Shown piece after piece: positions 1 through 8,426 of a stretch of DNA of 64,000 nt. Position numbers and translations under genes: made by a program. Below the pieces are notes generated by a model. It saw nothing but the letters and a program-made list of their open reading frames with translations, was not told the origin of the DNA and did no database searches. Position 1 is the first letter of the stretch; each line of letters opens with the position of its first letter. The stretch lies in assembly GCF_030580915.1 (NCBI RefSeq), contig NZ_JAUQTA010000001.1:1736001-1800000 (forward strand). The letters are read 5' to 3'. Source of the DNA: Nocardioides jiangxiensis (GTDB lineage Bacteria; Actinomycetota; Actinomycetes; Propionibacteriales; Nocardioidaceae).

Positions 1-53
1 GGGGCTACTCCAACCGCCTCGTCGACCTCGTCGGCCTGCTCGCCCAGCGCTGA
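1..53 (+). CDS. 3' end of an unidentified gene (partial)
   Basis: Reading from position 3 gives about 16 in-frame residues ending NRLVDLVGLLAQR before TGA at 51-53. Codon choice is normal for the window (G or C in third positions). The fragment is too short to assign a family. It is convergent with the decayed gene at 78-274. Its role is unknown; only the existence of a coding 3' end is claimed. Confidence 0.4.
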   Translation, partial: GYSNRLVDLVGLLAQR

Positions 54-77
54 GCCGGTCCCGGCTCGACGGCCGGC

Positions 78-274
78 TCACTGGGGCTGGGTGAAGAACC
101 CGTCCGGGTCGTAGCTGCGCCGCACCTGCTGCAGGCGCGGCCAGCTCGCCCCGAAGTACGCCGTGCCCGGGTCGGGCAGCGAGGCGTCGGCGTAGGTGAC
201 GTAGGCGTGGTCCCCGACGCAGCGGCGGCGCCGGTCACCAGCAGGGCCCGGCGGCTCAGACCCGCCAGGGTCAG
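78..274 (-). pseudogene. Remnant of a Tat-exported FAD-linked (berberine bridge-type) oxidase with a large internal deletion
   Basis: The C-terminal piece reads YFGASWPRLQQVRRSYDPDGFF before TGA, the typical end of the BBE domain in FAD-linked oxidoreductases. Immediately upstream, in another frame, is LSRRALLVTGAAAA, which resembles a twin-arginine signal start. The several hundred codons expected between them (FAD-binding and substrate domains) are missing and the two pieces are out of frame, so the gene is dead. No ATG or GTG start is left. It abuts the stop codon of the DUF393 gene. Assignment of the C-terminal piece is fairly secure; that both pieces came from one gene is inferred. Confidence 0.6.
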
Positions 275-657
275 TGCCCGTCGATCCGGCAGGCGTCGGT
301 CGCGCCCGGGAGCCGGTAGCGGTTGCGCGCCACCCAGCCGTAGACCACGGCGGCCACCACCCGGACCAGCGGCAGCGTCATCAGCCAGCCCGCGAGCCGG
401 TACGGCGCGGCGCACGTGCGCAGCGCGGCCGCGATCGCCTGCGCGCCGGACGCAGTCGCCCGACCGGAGACGTCGAGCCACCAGGCCGCCGTCGTGACGT
501 CGTCCTCGGTCAGCTGGAGGGCCTCGAGGTCCTGCGACTGCCACGGCGCGACCGTGCACGTGCCGTGGCGCTCGAGCCAGCGTGCGCACGTGGTGCAGAA
601 GCCGCAGTCGGCGTCGTACAGGACGGTGCCCGCGAGGCGCGTCAACGGCGGGATCAT
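271..657 (-). CDS. DCC-family (DUF393) thiol-disulfide oxidoreductase-like protein
   Basis: A 128-residue protein starting MIPPLTRLAGTVLYDADCGFC. It carries the DxxCxxC signature of the DUF393/YuxK family near residues 14-21 (YDADCGFCTTC), then a WQSQDLEAL segment and a C-terminal YRLAGWLM...VYGWVARNRYRLPG stretch typical of the family. These proteins are thought to have a thioredoxin-like fold; a substrate is not known. The ATG at 657 was chosen because the family motif follows at the usual distance; upstream in-frame codons run into the divergent sirtuin gene. Only 34 bp separate the two divergent start codons. Confidence 0.8.
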   Translation of the reverse strand: MIPPLTRLAGTVLYDADCGFCTTCARWLERHGTCTVAPWQSQDLEALQLTEDDVTTAAWWLDVSGRATASGAQAIAAALRTCAAPYRLAGWLMTLPLVRVVAAVVYGWVARNRYRLPGATDACRIDGH

Positions 658-678
658 GCTCCGAGCGTACGTGCGGCT

Positions 679-684
679 TAGAGT
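679..684 (+). promoter_or_regulatory. -10 element of the sirtuin gene, leaderless layout
   Basis: TAGAGT lies exactly 7 nt before ATG 692, so transcription would start at the start codon. There is no purine-rich Shine-Dalgarno sequence. The same spacing recurs at many genes here. Confidence 0.5.
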
Positions 685-691
685 GCCGGTC

Positions 692-1390
692 ATGCGCATC
701 GTGGTCCTGACCGGCGCCGGCGTCTCCGCGGAGAGCGGCGTGCCGACGTTCCGTGACGCCGACGGCCTCTGGGAGGGGCACCGGGTCGAGGACGTCGCCA
801 CCCCCGAGGGGTACGACGCGGACCCGGCGCTCGTCCACGCCTTCTACGACGCGCGCCGCGCCGCGCTCGCCGACGTGGTGCCCAATGCGGCCCACCTCGC
901 GCTCGGCCGTCTCGAGTCGGTGCTCGGCGACGACCTCACCATCGTCACCCAGAACGTCGACGACCTCCACGAGCGCGGCGGCGCCCACCATGTCGTCCAC
1001 ATGCACGGTGAGCTGCTGTCGGCGCTGTGCCGCGCCTGTGGCCACCGCTTCCCGTGGATCACCGACCTCGGCGATCGTCCGGCCTGTCCCGGCTGCGGGG
1101 TGAGCGAGCTCCGCCCGGACATCGTGTGGTTCGGCGAGATGCCCTACGAGATGGACCGCATCTCCCACGCCCTCGCGGCGGCCGACCTCTTCGTCTCGAT
1201 CGGCACGTCCGGTGCGGTCTACCCGGCGGCGGGTTTCGTCATCGAGGCCCGGGCTCGTGGCATCCGCAGCCTGGAGCTCAACCTCGAGCCGTCGGAAGGC
1301 ACCCACTGGTTCGACGAGGCACGCCAGGGCAAGGCCGGCGACCTCGTGCCGCGCTGGGTCGACGAGGTCATCGCTTCCCTCGGACTCTGA
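692..1390 (+). CDS. NAD-dependent protein deacylase, class III (SIRT5-like) sirtuin
   Basis: A 232-residue protein of normal bacterial CobB length. GAGVSAESGVPTFR (residues 8-21) binds NAD, TQNVDDLHERGG (86-97) is the conserved loop, and H105 in HMHGE is the catalytic base. The zinc cysteines are C113, C116, C132 and C135. FYDARR (51-56) supplies Y52 and R55, the YxxR pair that in class III sirtuins binds succinyl or malonyl groups, so desuccinylase as well as deacetylase activity is expected from family knowledge. It removes acyl groups from lysines in the cytoplasm. The start follows the leaderless -10 at 679. Confidence 0.92.
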   Translation: MRIVVLTGAGVSAESGVPTFRDADGLWEGHRVEDVATPEGYDADPALVHAFYDARRAALADVVPNAAHLALGRLESVLGDDLTIVTQNVDDLHERGGAHHVVHMHGELLSALCRACGHRFPWITDLGDRPACPGCGVSELRPDIVWFGEMPYEMDRISHALAAADLFVSIGTSGAVYPAAGFVIEARARGIRSLELNLEPSEGTHWFDEARQGKAGDLVPRWVDEVIASLGL

Positions 1391-1396
1391 GCCACG

Positions 1397-1576
1397 TCAT
1401 CGCATGACGGCGGTGACCACCGCGTTGCCGAGCGGATCGCCGTCGTGCAGCGGGCCGCCGGTGCTGATCAGCCGTAGCTCGGGTCGCCTGGTCTGCGGGA
1501 AGACCGTGGCGGCCGGGAAGGTGCCGCGGGCGTAGTAGTCGATCCCGGTCACGTGGCAGGCACGCCATGCGGCGAA
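1397..1576 (-). pseudogene. Decayed sortase C-terminal fragment without the catalytic cysteine
   Basis: The minus strand reads AWRACHVTGIDYY...FPAATVFPQ, then PELRLISTGGPLHDGDPLGNAVVTAV and a stop. This matches the end of class E/F sortases: the FPT..VFG segment, the last barrel strand and the LDN-like element. The TC of the LxTC active site is replaced by ST, so the catalytic cysteine is gone. Upstream the frame breaks and no N-terminal half follows. It may once have served the LPQTG protein 9 kb away, but that is speculation. Family assignment rests on about 50 residues. Confidence 0.5.
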
Positions 1577-1819
1577 GGGACGGCGAGGGTGTCGTACGCA
1601 AACCCCTTGGGGACGAACAGCCAGTGCTGCGGCTCAGCTCGCCGATGTGGATCCCGTGCACCTGGCGTTGGAGGAGACGCCCCAGGAGCCCGACCAGCCG
1701 TGCAGGGAGCGGTCGGACGACGGGACCCTTGCGCCGGCGAATCTCGGGGCCGCCGTGGCTGAGGAGTTCCCGGGTTCCCAGCGGCCGGATATCCGGTCGG
1801 CGCGGGCAGGCGCCGTCGT
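1577..1819. other. Gene-free stretch with degenerate coding sequence
   Basis: No intact gene is visible. On the minus strand a short run, QHWLFVPKGFAYDTLAV, stays open for about 25 codons before a stop and may be another piece of the decayed sortase locus or of a neighbour, but I cannot assign it. Open frames on the plus strand here have no family features. Confidence 0.4.
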
Positions 1820-1825
1820 TAGGCT
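1820..1825 (+). promoter_or_regulatory. -10 element of the PhzE-like gene, leaderless layout
   Basis: TAGGCT ends 6 nt before ATG 1832; no ribosome binding site is present, which fits leaderless transcription of the chorismate amination operon. Confidence 0.45.
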
Positions 1826-1831
1826 TCGGTC

Positions 1832-3748
1832 ATGACTGACGCGCCTGCTGCCCACGTTGACGCCCGGGGACTCCTCGACGCGATCACGGGGCGCGAGGCG
1901 TGGGCGGCGATCCGGCTGCGCGACTCCGCGACGGTGACGCTCGTCGGCGGTCCCCGCTCCGAGGTCGCCAGCATCCTCGACATCCCGCTCGAGACGGGCG
2001 TGCCCGAGGCCGGCCGGCGCTTCGACCGGCTGGTCGCGATCCCCTTCCGCCAGGTGACCGAGCGCGGCTTCGAGGCGCACGACGACGGGACCCCGCTGGT
2101 CGTCGTCACCATCGACAGCGAGTCCGAGGTGCCGGTCGCCGACCTCCTGGCCGCGCTGCCCGACGTACCGGTGGAGTTCGAGGACCGCGGTGGGTTCGAG
2201 TCCAGTGACGAGGACTACGCCAAGGTCGTCGAGACGATCATCCGCGACGAGATCGGCCAGGGCGAGGGCGCCAACCTGGTGGTCGGTCGGCACTTCCGTG
2301 CGCAGGTCGCCGCCATGTCGACCGACGTGGCGCTCACCGTCTTCCGCCGCCTGCTCGAGCGCGAGCGCGGCGCCTACTGGACCTACGTCTTCTTCACCGG
2401 GGACCGCTACCTCGTGGGCGCCAGCCCGGAGCGCCATGTCTCCGTCACCGGCGGCGACGTGCGGATGAACCCGATCTCCGGCACCTTCCGCATCCCGCGT
2501 GACCCGGCGGTGGACCGCAAGGCCGCCCTCCTCGACTTCCTCAAGGACGAGAAGGAGATCTACGAGCTCTTCATGGTCGTCGACGAAGAGCTCAAGATGA
2601 TGTGCGACATCTGCAACGAGGGTGGCCAGGTGCTCGGGCCGTTCCTCAAGCCGATGACCCACCTCGTCCACACCGAGTACCTCCTCGCGGGCCGCTCGAC
2701 GCGGGACGTCCGCGAGATCCTCCGCGACACGATGTACGCCGCGACGGTCACCGGCTCCCCGGTCGAGAACGCCTGCCGCCTGATCAAGAAGTACGAGACC
2801 GAGGGCCGCGGCTACTACGCGTCCGCGCTCGCGCTGATCGGACGCGACGCGTCCGGCGAGCCCACGGCGGACAGCCCGATCATCATCCGCACGGCCGACG
2901 TCGCGCTCGACGGCCGGCTCAAGGTCACCGCCGGAGCCACCCTCGTGCGCGACTCCGACCCGGCGTACGAGGTGGCGGAGACGCACGCGAAGGCGGGCGG
3001 CATCCTGTCGGCGTTCGGGCTCGTGCCCGCCGCCCCGGCCGCACCCGAGGGGTCGATCGCCTCGCTGGCCCAGGACGAGGACGTGCTCCTCGCGCTCGGC
3101 TCGCGCAACCAGCGGCTCTCGAAGTTCTGGCTGACCGACCAGGGCGGCGCCACGCCGGACGCCGCGCTGCGCGGCAGGCGGGTCGCGATCCTCGACGGCG
3201 AGGACGACTTCGTGAACATGATCCGCCACGTCTTCGCCGTGATGGGCATGAGCTCGGACGTCGTGCAGCACGAGGACTACGCGCCCGGCTGCTTCGACGC
3301 CTACGACCTGGTGGTCATCGGCCCCGGCCCGGGTGACCCGCGCGACGGTGACCACCCCAAGATCGCGGCCTTCCGTGCGGCGACCGACGAGCTGATCGCG
3401 GCCGGCAAGCCGTTCCTCTCCATCTGCCTGGGCCACCAGACGCTCTGCGAGCGGCTCGGCATCGAGCTCGGCTACAAGGACATCGTCTTCCAGGGCACGC
3501 AGTCGCCGGTGCCGTTCAACGGGCGCACCGAGCGGGTCGGCTTCTACAACACCTTCGTCGGTCGTGTGGGGCTCGACGGCTCGGGCCTCCCGGAGGGCGT
3601 CACCGCCGAGTTCGACCCGGAGACCGGCGACATCCACGTGGTCCGGGGAGCGACCTTCCGGGGCATCCAGTTCCACGCCGAGTCGATCCTCACCGAGCAC
3701 GGCTTCGACCTGATCCACGAGCTCGTCGCCGACCTCCTGCTGGGCTGA
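1832..3748 (+). CDS. PhzE-like fused chorismate aminating synthase (ADIC/anthranilate synthase, synthase plus glutaminase)
   Basis: A 638-residue fusion. Residues 1-410 form the chorismate-binding synthase domain: GQGEGANLVVGRHF near 145, NPISGTFR near 210, the EIYELFMVVDEELKMM helix, HTEYLLAGRSTRDVREILR and ETHAKAGG. Residues 450-638 form a class I glutamine amidotransferase with SICLGHQ (Cys532) and GIQFHAES. Length, order and these motifs fit the PhzE/SgcD family, which makes 2-amino-2-deoxyisochorismate, better than TrpE. The PISGT motif lacks the lysine of aminodeoxychorismate synthases, so amination at C2 is expected. No other phenazine genes are nearby. pabA follows after 5 bp. It could still act as an anthranilate synthase. 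Confidence 0.8.
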   Translation: MTDAPAAHVDARGLLDAITGREAWAAIRLRDSATVTLVGGPRSEVASILDIPLETGVPEAGRRFDRLVAIPFRQVTERGFEAHDDGTPLVVVTIDSESEVPVADLLAALPDVPVEFEDRGGFESSDEDYAKVVETIIRDEIGQGEGANLVVGRHFRAQVAAMSTDVALTVFRRLLERERGAYWTYVFFTGDRYLVGASPERHVSVTGGDVRMNPISGTFRIPRDPAVDRKAALLDFLKDEKEIYELFMVVDEELKMMCDICNEGGQVLGPFLKPMTHLVHTEYLLAGRSTRDVREILRDTMYAATVTGSPVENACRLIKKYETEGRGYYASALALIGRDASGEPTADSPIIIRTADVALDGRLKVTAGATLVRDSDPAYEVAETHAKAGGILSAFGLVPAAPAAPEGSIASLAQDEDVLLALGSRNQRLSKFWLTDQGGATPDAALRGRRVAILDGEDDFVNMIRHVFAVMGMSSDVVQHEDYAPGCFDAYDLVVIGPGPGDPRDGDHPKIAAFRAATDELIAAGKPFLSICLGHQTLCERLGIELGYKDIVFQGTQSPVPFNGRTERVGFYNTFVGRVGLDGSGLPEGVTAEFDPETGDIHVVRGATFRGIQFHAESILTEHGFDLIHELVADLLLG

Positions 3749-3753
3749 GACCG

Positions 3754-4347
3754 ATGCCGGCGCCGGGTCCCGATCCTCGTGTGGTGCTGGTCGACCACCA
3801 CGACTCCTACACGTGGAACCTCGCGCACCTCATCGCCTCGGTCACCGGTGAGCTCCCGGACGTCGTGGCACACGACTCCGTGGGGGTCTCCGAGCTCGAG
3901 GGCTACTCGCACCTGGTGCTCTCCCCGGGCCCGGGGTCACCGCACAACCGGGCCTTCTTCGACCTCGGCCGGACACTGATCCTCGAGGATCCGAGGCCGC
4001 TCCTGGGCGTCTGCCTCGGTATGCAGGGCCTGGTCACCGCCTACGGCGGGCACGTGGGCCGCACGACGCCGGCTCACGGCGAGGTGGCCTCGGTGGTCCA
4101 CGACGGGTCGGCGCTGTTCGCGGGAGTGCCGACACCGTTCGCAGCCGTGCGGTACCACTCGCTCGAGGCGCTCGAGATGCCGGACGAGCTGACGGTCACC
4201 GCGGCCTGTCAGGCCCACGACGGCTCCTCGGTCGTCATGGCGGTCGCACACCGGACGAAGCCTCAGGTCGGGGTGCAGTTCCACCCCGAGTCGATCCTCT
4301 CCGAGTACGGCGCGAACATCGTTCGCAACTTCCTGGAGCTGCGATGA
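3754..4347 (+). CDS. pabA: Glutamine amidotransferase subunit of aminodeoxychorismate synthase
   Basis: A 197-residue class I glutaminase. VVLVDHHDSYTWNLAHLI opens the domain, LSPGPGSP is the conserved loop, GVCLGMQ carries the nucleophilic cysteine near residue 88, and VGVQFHPESILSEYG supplies the His-Glu pair. It releases ammonia from glutamine for the partner synthase. The stop overlaps the pabB start by 4 bp (ATGA), so PabB is the likely partner; TrpG-type activity cannot be excluded since the families overlap. Role: p-aminobenzoate for folate. Confidence 0.88.
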   Translation: MPAPGPDPRVVLVDHHDSYTWNLAHLIASVTGELPDVVAHDSVGVSELEGYSHLVLSPGPGSPHNRAFFDLGRTLILEDPRPLLGVCLGMQGLVTAYGGHVGRTTPAHGEVASVVHDGSALFAGVPTPFAAVRYHSLEALEMPDELTVTAACQAHDGSSVVMAVAHRTKPQVGVQFHPESILSEYGANIVRNFLELR

Positions 4348-5645
4348 CCTCGCCCGAGGAGCACTTCCGCGAGGTCGCCGCTGCCCACGACCGGGTGTTC
4401 TGGCTCGACGGCGGGGGCGGCCGCGCGTGGTCGTCGCGACGGTCGATGATCGGGTGGCTCGACGACGACGACGTCTCCCTCACGTTCGACGCGCTGCACC
4501 ACGAGGTGACCCGGCATGCGGGTGGCTCCTCGGAGGTCGTCGGCAGCGACATCTTCGACGTGCTCGAGGCCGAGATCGCGGCCGGTCCTGCCGATGCCCA
4601 GTGGGTCGGCTACTTCGGCTACGCGTGCCGCACCGACCTCCCTGCGCGCCCGGCTGCCGGGGTACCGGACGCGGTCTGGATGAGGACGACGAACCTCCGC
4701 ACCTTCGACCACGAGGTCGACGCCGTCCCAGGCGGCGCAGGGAAGGAGGCGGAGCCGTGGTGGAACTGGCAGGCCGGCGCGAGGCACGAGCGGAACCAGG
4801 GTGGACCCGCCTCCTTCCCGGAGCCGACGGTGGCCCCACGCGACTACGAGGTCGCCTTCGCGGAGGTCCAGGAGGCGCTGCGTGCGGGGCTGACGTACGA
4901 GCTGAACCTCACGTACCGCGAGGCCGTCGAGTCCGGCGTCGGCCCGGTGGCGGCGTACCTCCGGCTGCGTGAGCTCAACCCCGCGCCGTACGCCGGCTAC
5001 CTGCAGCACCGCGGCACCCACCTGCTCTCGAGCAGTCCGGAGCGCTACGCGCTGGTCGACCGGCACCGCGTGCTGGAGACCAAGCCCATCAAGGGGACGA
5101 CGCCGCGAGGCTCGACGCCCCAGGAGGACGAGCGGCTGCGCACGCACCTCGCGACGGATCCGAAGTTCCGCGCCGAGAACCTGATGATCACCGACCTCCT
5201 GCGCAACGACGTGGGGATGGTCTGCGAGGCGGGCTCGGTGGAGGTGCCGGCGCTGATGGAGGTCGAGTCCTATGCGTCGGTGCACCAGCTGGTGTCGACG
5301 GTGCGCGGCCGGCTGCGCGACGACCTGACCACCGTGGCGGCACTGCGCGCGCTCTTCCCGGCGGGATCGATGACGGGCGCGCCCAAGCTGCAGACCATGC
5401 TCGTGACCGACGACGTCGAGGAGACGCCGCGCGGGGTCTACGCCGGCGCATTCGGCTGGATCGCGGCCGATGGCAGGGCCGACCTGGGCGTCGTGATCCG
5501 GAGCCTCGTGGCGACCCCGGCCGATGCCGGCTGGCGCTACGAGCTCGGCACCGGGGGCGGCATCACGGTGCAGTCCGACTGCGGCGAGGAGTACGCCGAG
5601 ACGCGCTGGAAGGCGGAGCGCCTGCTGCGCGTGCTGGCCGACTGA
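4344..5645 (+). CDS. pabB: Aminodeoxychorismate synthase component I
   Basis: A 433-residue chorismate-binding enzyme. The C-terminal half has YELNLTYREAVESG, LLSSSPERY, the diagnostic KPIKGT motif whose lysine marks PabB (anthranilate synthases have PIAGT), ENLMITDLLRNDVG, LFPAGSMTGAPK and a GGGIT stretch near the end. It converts chorismate plus ammonia to 4-amino-4-deoxychorismate. It is translationally coupled to pabA. Its stop lies 6 bp from the convergent mprB-like stop and no terminator hairpin separates them. The contrast between PIKGT here and PISGT in the first gene of the operon suggests two chorismate amination reactions. Confidence 0.93.
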   Translation: MTSPEEHFREVAAAHDRVFWLDGGGGRAWSSRRSMIGWLDDDDVSLTFDALHHEVTRHAGGSSEVVGSDIFDVLEAEIAAGPADAQWVGYFGYACRTDLPARPAAGVPDAVWMRTTNLRTFDHEVDAVPGGAGKEAEPWWNWQAGARHERNQGGPASFPEPTVAPRDYEVAFAEVQEALRAGLTYELNLTYREAVESGVGPVAAYLRLRELNPAPYAGYLQHRGTHLLSSSPERYALVDRHRVLETKPIKGTTPRGSTPQEDERLRTHLATDPKFRAENLMITDLLRNDVGMVCEAGSVEVPALMEVESYASVHQLVSTVRGRLRDDLTTVAALRALFPAGSMTGAPKLQTMLVTDDVEETPRGVYAGAFGWIAADGRADLGVVIRSLVATPADAGWRYELGTGGGITVQSDCGEEYAETRWKAERLLRVLAD

Positions 5646-5651
5646 CCGACG

Positions 5652-7028
5652 TCAGTCCGGCGAGACCTTGCCGGGCACGCGCAGCGTGAGCATCGCGCCC
5701 CCCTCGGGAGCGCGACCGGCCTCCACGCGACCGGAGTGGCGGACCGCGATCTGGTGCACGATCGACAGGCCGAGTCCGGAACCGGGCATGCCGCGCGACT
5801 CGGGCGAGCGCCAGAAGCGGTCGAAGACGTGGGGCAGGTCCTCGTCGGAGATGCCGTGGCCCTGGTCGACGACGCGCAGCACTCCGGCGGACAGCGTCAC
5901 CGTCACGGTGCCGCCCGCAGGGGACCACTTGGCGGCGTTGTCGAGGAGGTTGAGCACGGCCCGTTCGAGAGCGGCCGCCTCGCCGGTCACCCACCACTGG
6001 TCGGTGTCCACGTCGAAGTGGACCTCGGGCGCACGGCGCCGCACGCGGACGAGGGCCCGGGCCACGACCTCGGCGAGGTCGACGGGCTCGACGACGTGGG
6101 TGAGGGACTCCTCGCGGCCGAGCTCCACCAGGTCGCCGATCAGGGTGGTCAGCTCCTCGATCTGGCCCTGCACGTCGGCGAGCAGCTCGTCGCGCGCCTC
6201 CGGCGGGATCTCCAGCTCGCCCGAGGAGGCCTGGGCGAGCAGCTCGAGGTTGGTGCGCAGCGACGTGAGCGGCGTACGCAGCTCGTGGCCGGCGTCGGCC
6301 ACCAGCTGCCGCTGCCGGTCGCGCGATGCAGCCAGGGCGGTCAGCATCTGGTTGAACGCCGTCGCCAGGCGCGCGATCTCGTCGTTGCTGCCCGTGGCCT
6401 CGATCGGGCGCAGGTCCTCGGTGCGGGCGATCTCCTCGGCGGCACGCGTGAGGCGGCGTACCGGACGGAGGCCGGAGCGGGCGACCGCCCAGCCGGCCAG
6501 GCCCGCGCCGACGACACCGGCGCCACCGAGCAGCAGCATGACCAGGCCGAGCCGCTTGAGCACCCGCTCCTGCGGTGCGAGCGACTGGACGACCACGATC
6601 GCGCGTCCGTGGTCGCCCGCCATCGGCCAGGTCACCGCGCGGTAGCGCGCACCACCTTGCGTGATGGTGCGGATCGACTGGTCGCGGCGACCAGCCGCCA
6701 CGTCGACCTCGGGGGTGCCGAAGTTGGGGGAGCCGGCCCGGTCCGCCGACCACACCAGCCCGTCCGAGGTGACCTCGAAGAGCCGCACATCGGAGGCGCC
6801 GAGCAGCCAGCCGGGCACGTTGTAGTCGGTGCCACCGACCTCGGCCTCGCGCACCGTCGCGGCGACGAGCTTCGCCCGGTCGACCAGGGAGGAGTCGAGC
6901 GAGGCCTGGGTCTGGAGCCGCACGGTCATGAAGGCGCCGAAGGCGACCACCGCGATCGCGATCGCGACCGCCATCGTGGTCAGCAGGGTGACGCGGCTGG
7001 CCAGGCTCCGGCGGTAGTGGACCTTCAC
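5652..7028 (-). CDS. mprB: MprB-like sensor histidine kinase
   Basis: A 458-residue membrane kinase. The first membrane helix (about 13-36) is followed by a 120-residue extracytoplasmic sensor with no recognisable fold, then a second helix (160-183), a HAMP domain ([23 protein letters not shown]), and the HisKA box [14 protein letters not shown] with phospho-acceptor H248. The ATPase domain has N ([11 protein letters not shown]), G1 ([22 protein letters not shown]) and G2 (GLGLSIV) boxes. The HAMP-HisKA region closely follows mycobacterial MprB, an envelope-stress sensor. The GTG start overlaps the regulator stop (GTGA). The stimulus here is unknown. Confidence 0.87.
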   Translation of the reverse strand: MKVHYRRSLASRVTLLTTMAVAIAIAVVAFGAFMTVRLQTQASLDSSLVDRAKLVAATVREAEVGGTDYNVPGWLLGASDVRLFEVTSDGLVWSADRAGSPNFGTPEVDVAAGRRDQSIRTITQGGARYRAVTWPMAGDHGRAIVVVQSLAPQERVLKRLGLVMLLLGGAGVVGAGLAGWAVARSGLRPVRRLTRAAEEIARTEDLRPIEATGSNDEIARLATAFNQMLTALAASRDRQRQLVADAGHELRTPLTSLRTNLELLAQASSGELEIPPEARDELLADVQGQIEELTTLIGDLVELGREESLTHVVEPVDLAEVVARALVRVRRRAPEVHFDVDTDQWWVTGEAAALERAVLNLLDNAAKWSPAGGTVTVTLSAGVLRVVDQGHGISDEDLPHVFDRFWRSPESRGMPGSGLGLSIVHQIAVRHSGRVEAGRAPEGGAMLTLRVPGKVSPD

Positions 7029-7732
7029 GGCCCCTCGCGCAGCACGTAGCCGACGCCGCGCACGGTGTGGATCAGCCGCTGCTCACCCTCGGCCTCGGTC
7101 TTGCGGCGCAGGTAGCCGACGTAGACCTCCAGCGAGTTGGCGGTCGTCGGGAAGTCGTAGCCCCAGACCTCCTCGAGGATGAAGGCACGCTCCAGCACCC
7201 GGCGCGGACGGCGCAGGAACATCTCGAGGAGGGCGAACTCGGTGCGGGTCAGCTCCATCCGCCGGTCGCCACGACGCACCTCGCGCGAGGCGAGCTCCAT
7301 CGTCAGGTCGGCGAAGCCGAGCACCTCCGAGCTGTCCTCCTCCGCCGGCGCCACGCGGCGCAGCAGCGCACGCAGGCGCGCCAGCAGCTCCTGCAGCGCG
7401 AACGGCTTGGTCAGGTAGTCGTCGGCGCCGGCGTCGAGCCCGTCGACGCGGTCGCCGATCGCGTCGCGCGCGGTCAGGACCAGGATCGGTACGTCGTGGC
7501 CCGCGGACCGCAGCGCACGGGTCGCCTCGATGCCGTCGAGCCGCGGCATCATCACGTCCATCACGACGACGTCGGGCTTCACCGAGCCGATGCCGGCGAG
7601 CGCCTCGGCGCCGTCGGCAGCCATCGACACCTGGTAGCCGTTGAACTCCAGCGACCGGCGCAGCGACTCGCGCACGGCGCGGTCGTCGTCGACGACGAGC
7701 ACGTGCGGCTTGGGGGCGGGCGTGGAGGGCAC
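7025..7732 (-). CDS. mprA: MprA-like OmpR-family response regulator
   Basis: A 235-residue regulator. The receiver domain (residues 10-125) has the acidic pocket DDD at 15-17, phospho-acceptor D59 in [12 protein letters not shown], and LTKPF. The C-terminal winged helix (about 140-233) has [36 protein letters not shown] and the [14 protein letters not shown] wing. The GTG start puts the receiver at the usual distance; upstream open frame belongs to shadows. It is first in a two-gene operon with the kinase. In mycobacteria MprA controls sigE and stress genes; the regulon here is unknown. Confidence 0.9.
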   Translation of the reverse strand: MPSTPAPKPHVLVVDDDRAVRESLRRSLEFNGYQVSMAADGAEALAGIGSVKPDVVVMDVMMPRLDGIEATRALRSAGHDVPILVLTARDAIGDRVDGLDAGADDYLTKPFALQELLARLRALLRRVAPAEEDSSEVLGFADLTMELASREVRRGDRRMELTRTEFALLEMFLRRPRRVLERAFILEEVWGYDFPTTANSLEVYVGYLRRKTEAEGEQRLIHTVRGVGYVLREGP

Positions 7733-7791
7733 GCGCCAACAATGCCACCGGTGCCTGAAGCCGCGCTGAGAAGTCGCGCTCCCCGGGGCGG

Positions 7792-8403
7792 TCAGGAGAG
7801 GGCAGCGACCGCCACCCGCAGGTCGGCCACCAGTGCGGCCAGGCCCGCGTCGTACCCGTCCCGCCCACGCAGTCTGATGACGGCCGAGGGGTGCGTCGTC
7901 ACGACGACCTGGCGCGACCCGGCCTCCTGCAGCAGCCCGCGCTCCGCCCCGATCCGGACGGGCCGACCCAGCACCGCCCGGCCGGCCGTGGCCCCGAGGG
8001 CCACGACGACGTCCGGGGTGACGGCGTCGAGCTCGGCCTCGAGCCACGGATGGCAGGCGCTGATGTGCCGGACGTCCGGCTTCCTGTGGATCCGGCGCTT
8101 GCCGCGCTCCTCGAACCGGAAGTGCTTCACCGCGTTGGTCAGGTAGACCTCCTCGCGGCTGGTCCCGGCCTGCGTGAGGGCCTCGTCGAGCAGCCTTCCG
8201 GCAGGCCCGACGAACGGCTCGCCCTCGAGGTCCTCGTGGTCCCCGGGCTGCTCGCCGACGACCATCAGGGCGGCGCGGACCGGACCGGCGGAGAAGACCA
8301 CCTGGGTGGCCAGCTGCCACAGCTCGCAGCCGCGGCAGTCGGAGGCAGCTGTCTCGAGGCGCGGGACCGACGGGTCGTCCGGCACCCACAGGGAGGCGTC
8401 CAT
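7792..8403 (-). CDS. udgX: UdgX-type uracil-DNA glycosylase
   Basis: A 203-residue family 4-like uracil-DNA glycosylase. GEQPGDHED (50-58) is motif A, with a [13 protein letters not shown] segment and the late [10 protein letters not shown] loop. The insertion GKRRIHRKP (101-109) carries KRRIH, the signature of UdgX, in which the histidine (H106 here) attaches covalently to the uracil-excised DNA sugar. C23, C26 and C117 are candidate iron-sulfur ligands. It is the last gene of a four-gene minus-strand operon, 23 bp after the kinase-like gene. The ATG at 8403 is the only start before motif A that fits the family. Confidence 0.9.
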   Translation of the reverse strand: MDASLWVPDDPSVPRLETAASDCRGCELWQLATQVVFSAGPVRAALMVVGEQPGDHEDLEGEPFVGPAGRLLDEALTQAGTSREEVYLTNAVKHFRFEERGKRRIHRKPDVRHISACHPWLEAELDAVTPDVVVALGATAGRAVLGRPVRIGAERGLLQEAGSRQVVVTTHPSAVIRLRGRDGYDAGLAALVADLRVAVAALS

Positions 8404-8426
8404 GGCGACGAGGTACCCGGGTCGGG

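Noticed and set aside
1553..1839. Small plus-strand ORFs between the sirtuin and the PhzE-like gene
   Set aside because: Overlapping frames with no family features, lying over the sortase relict and the promoter.
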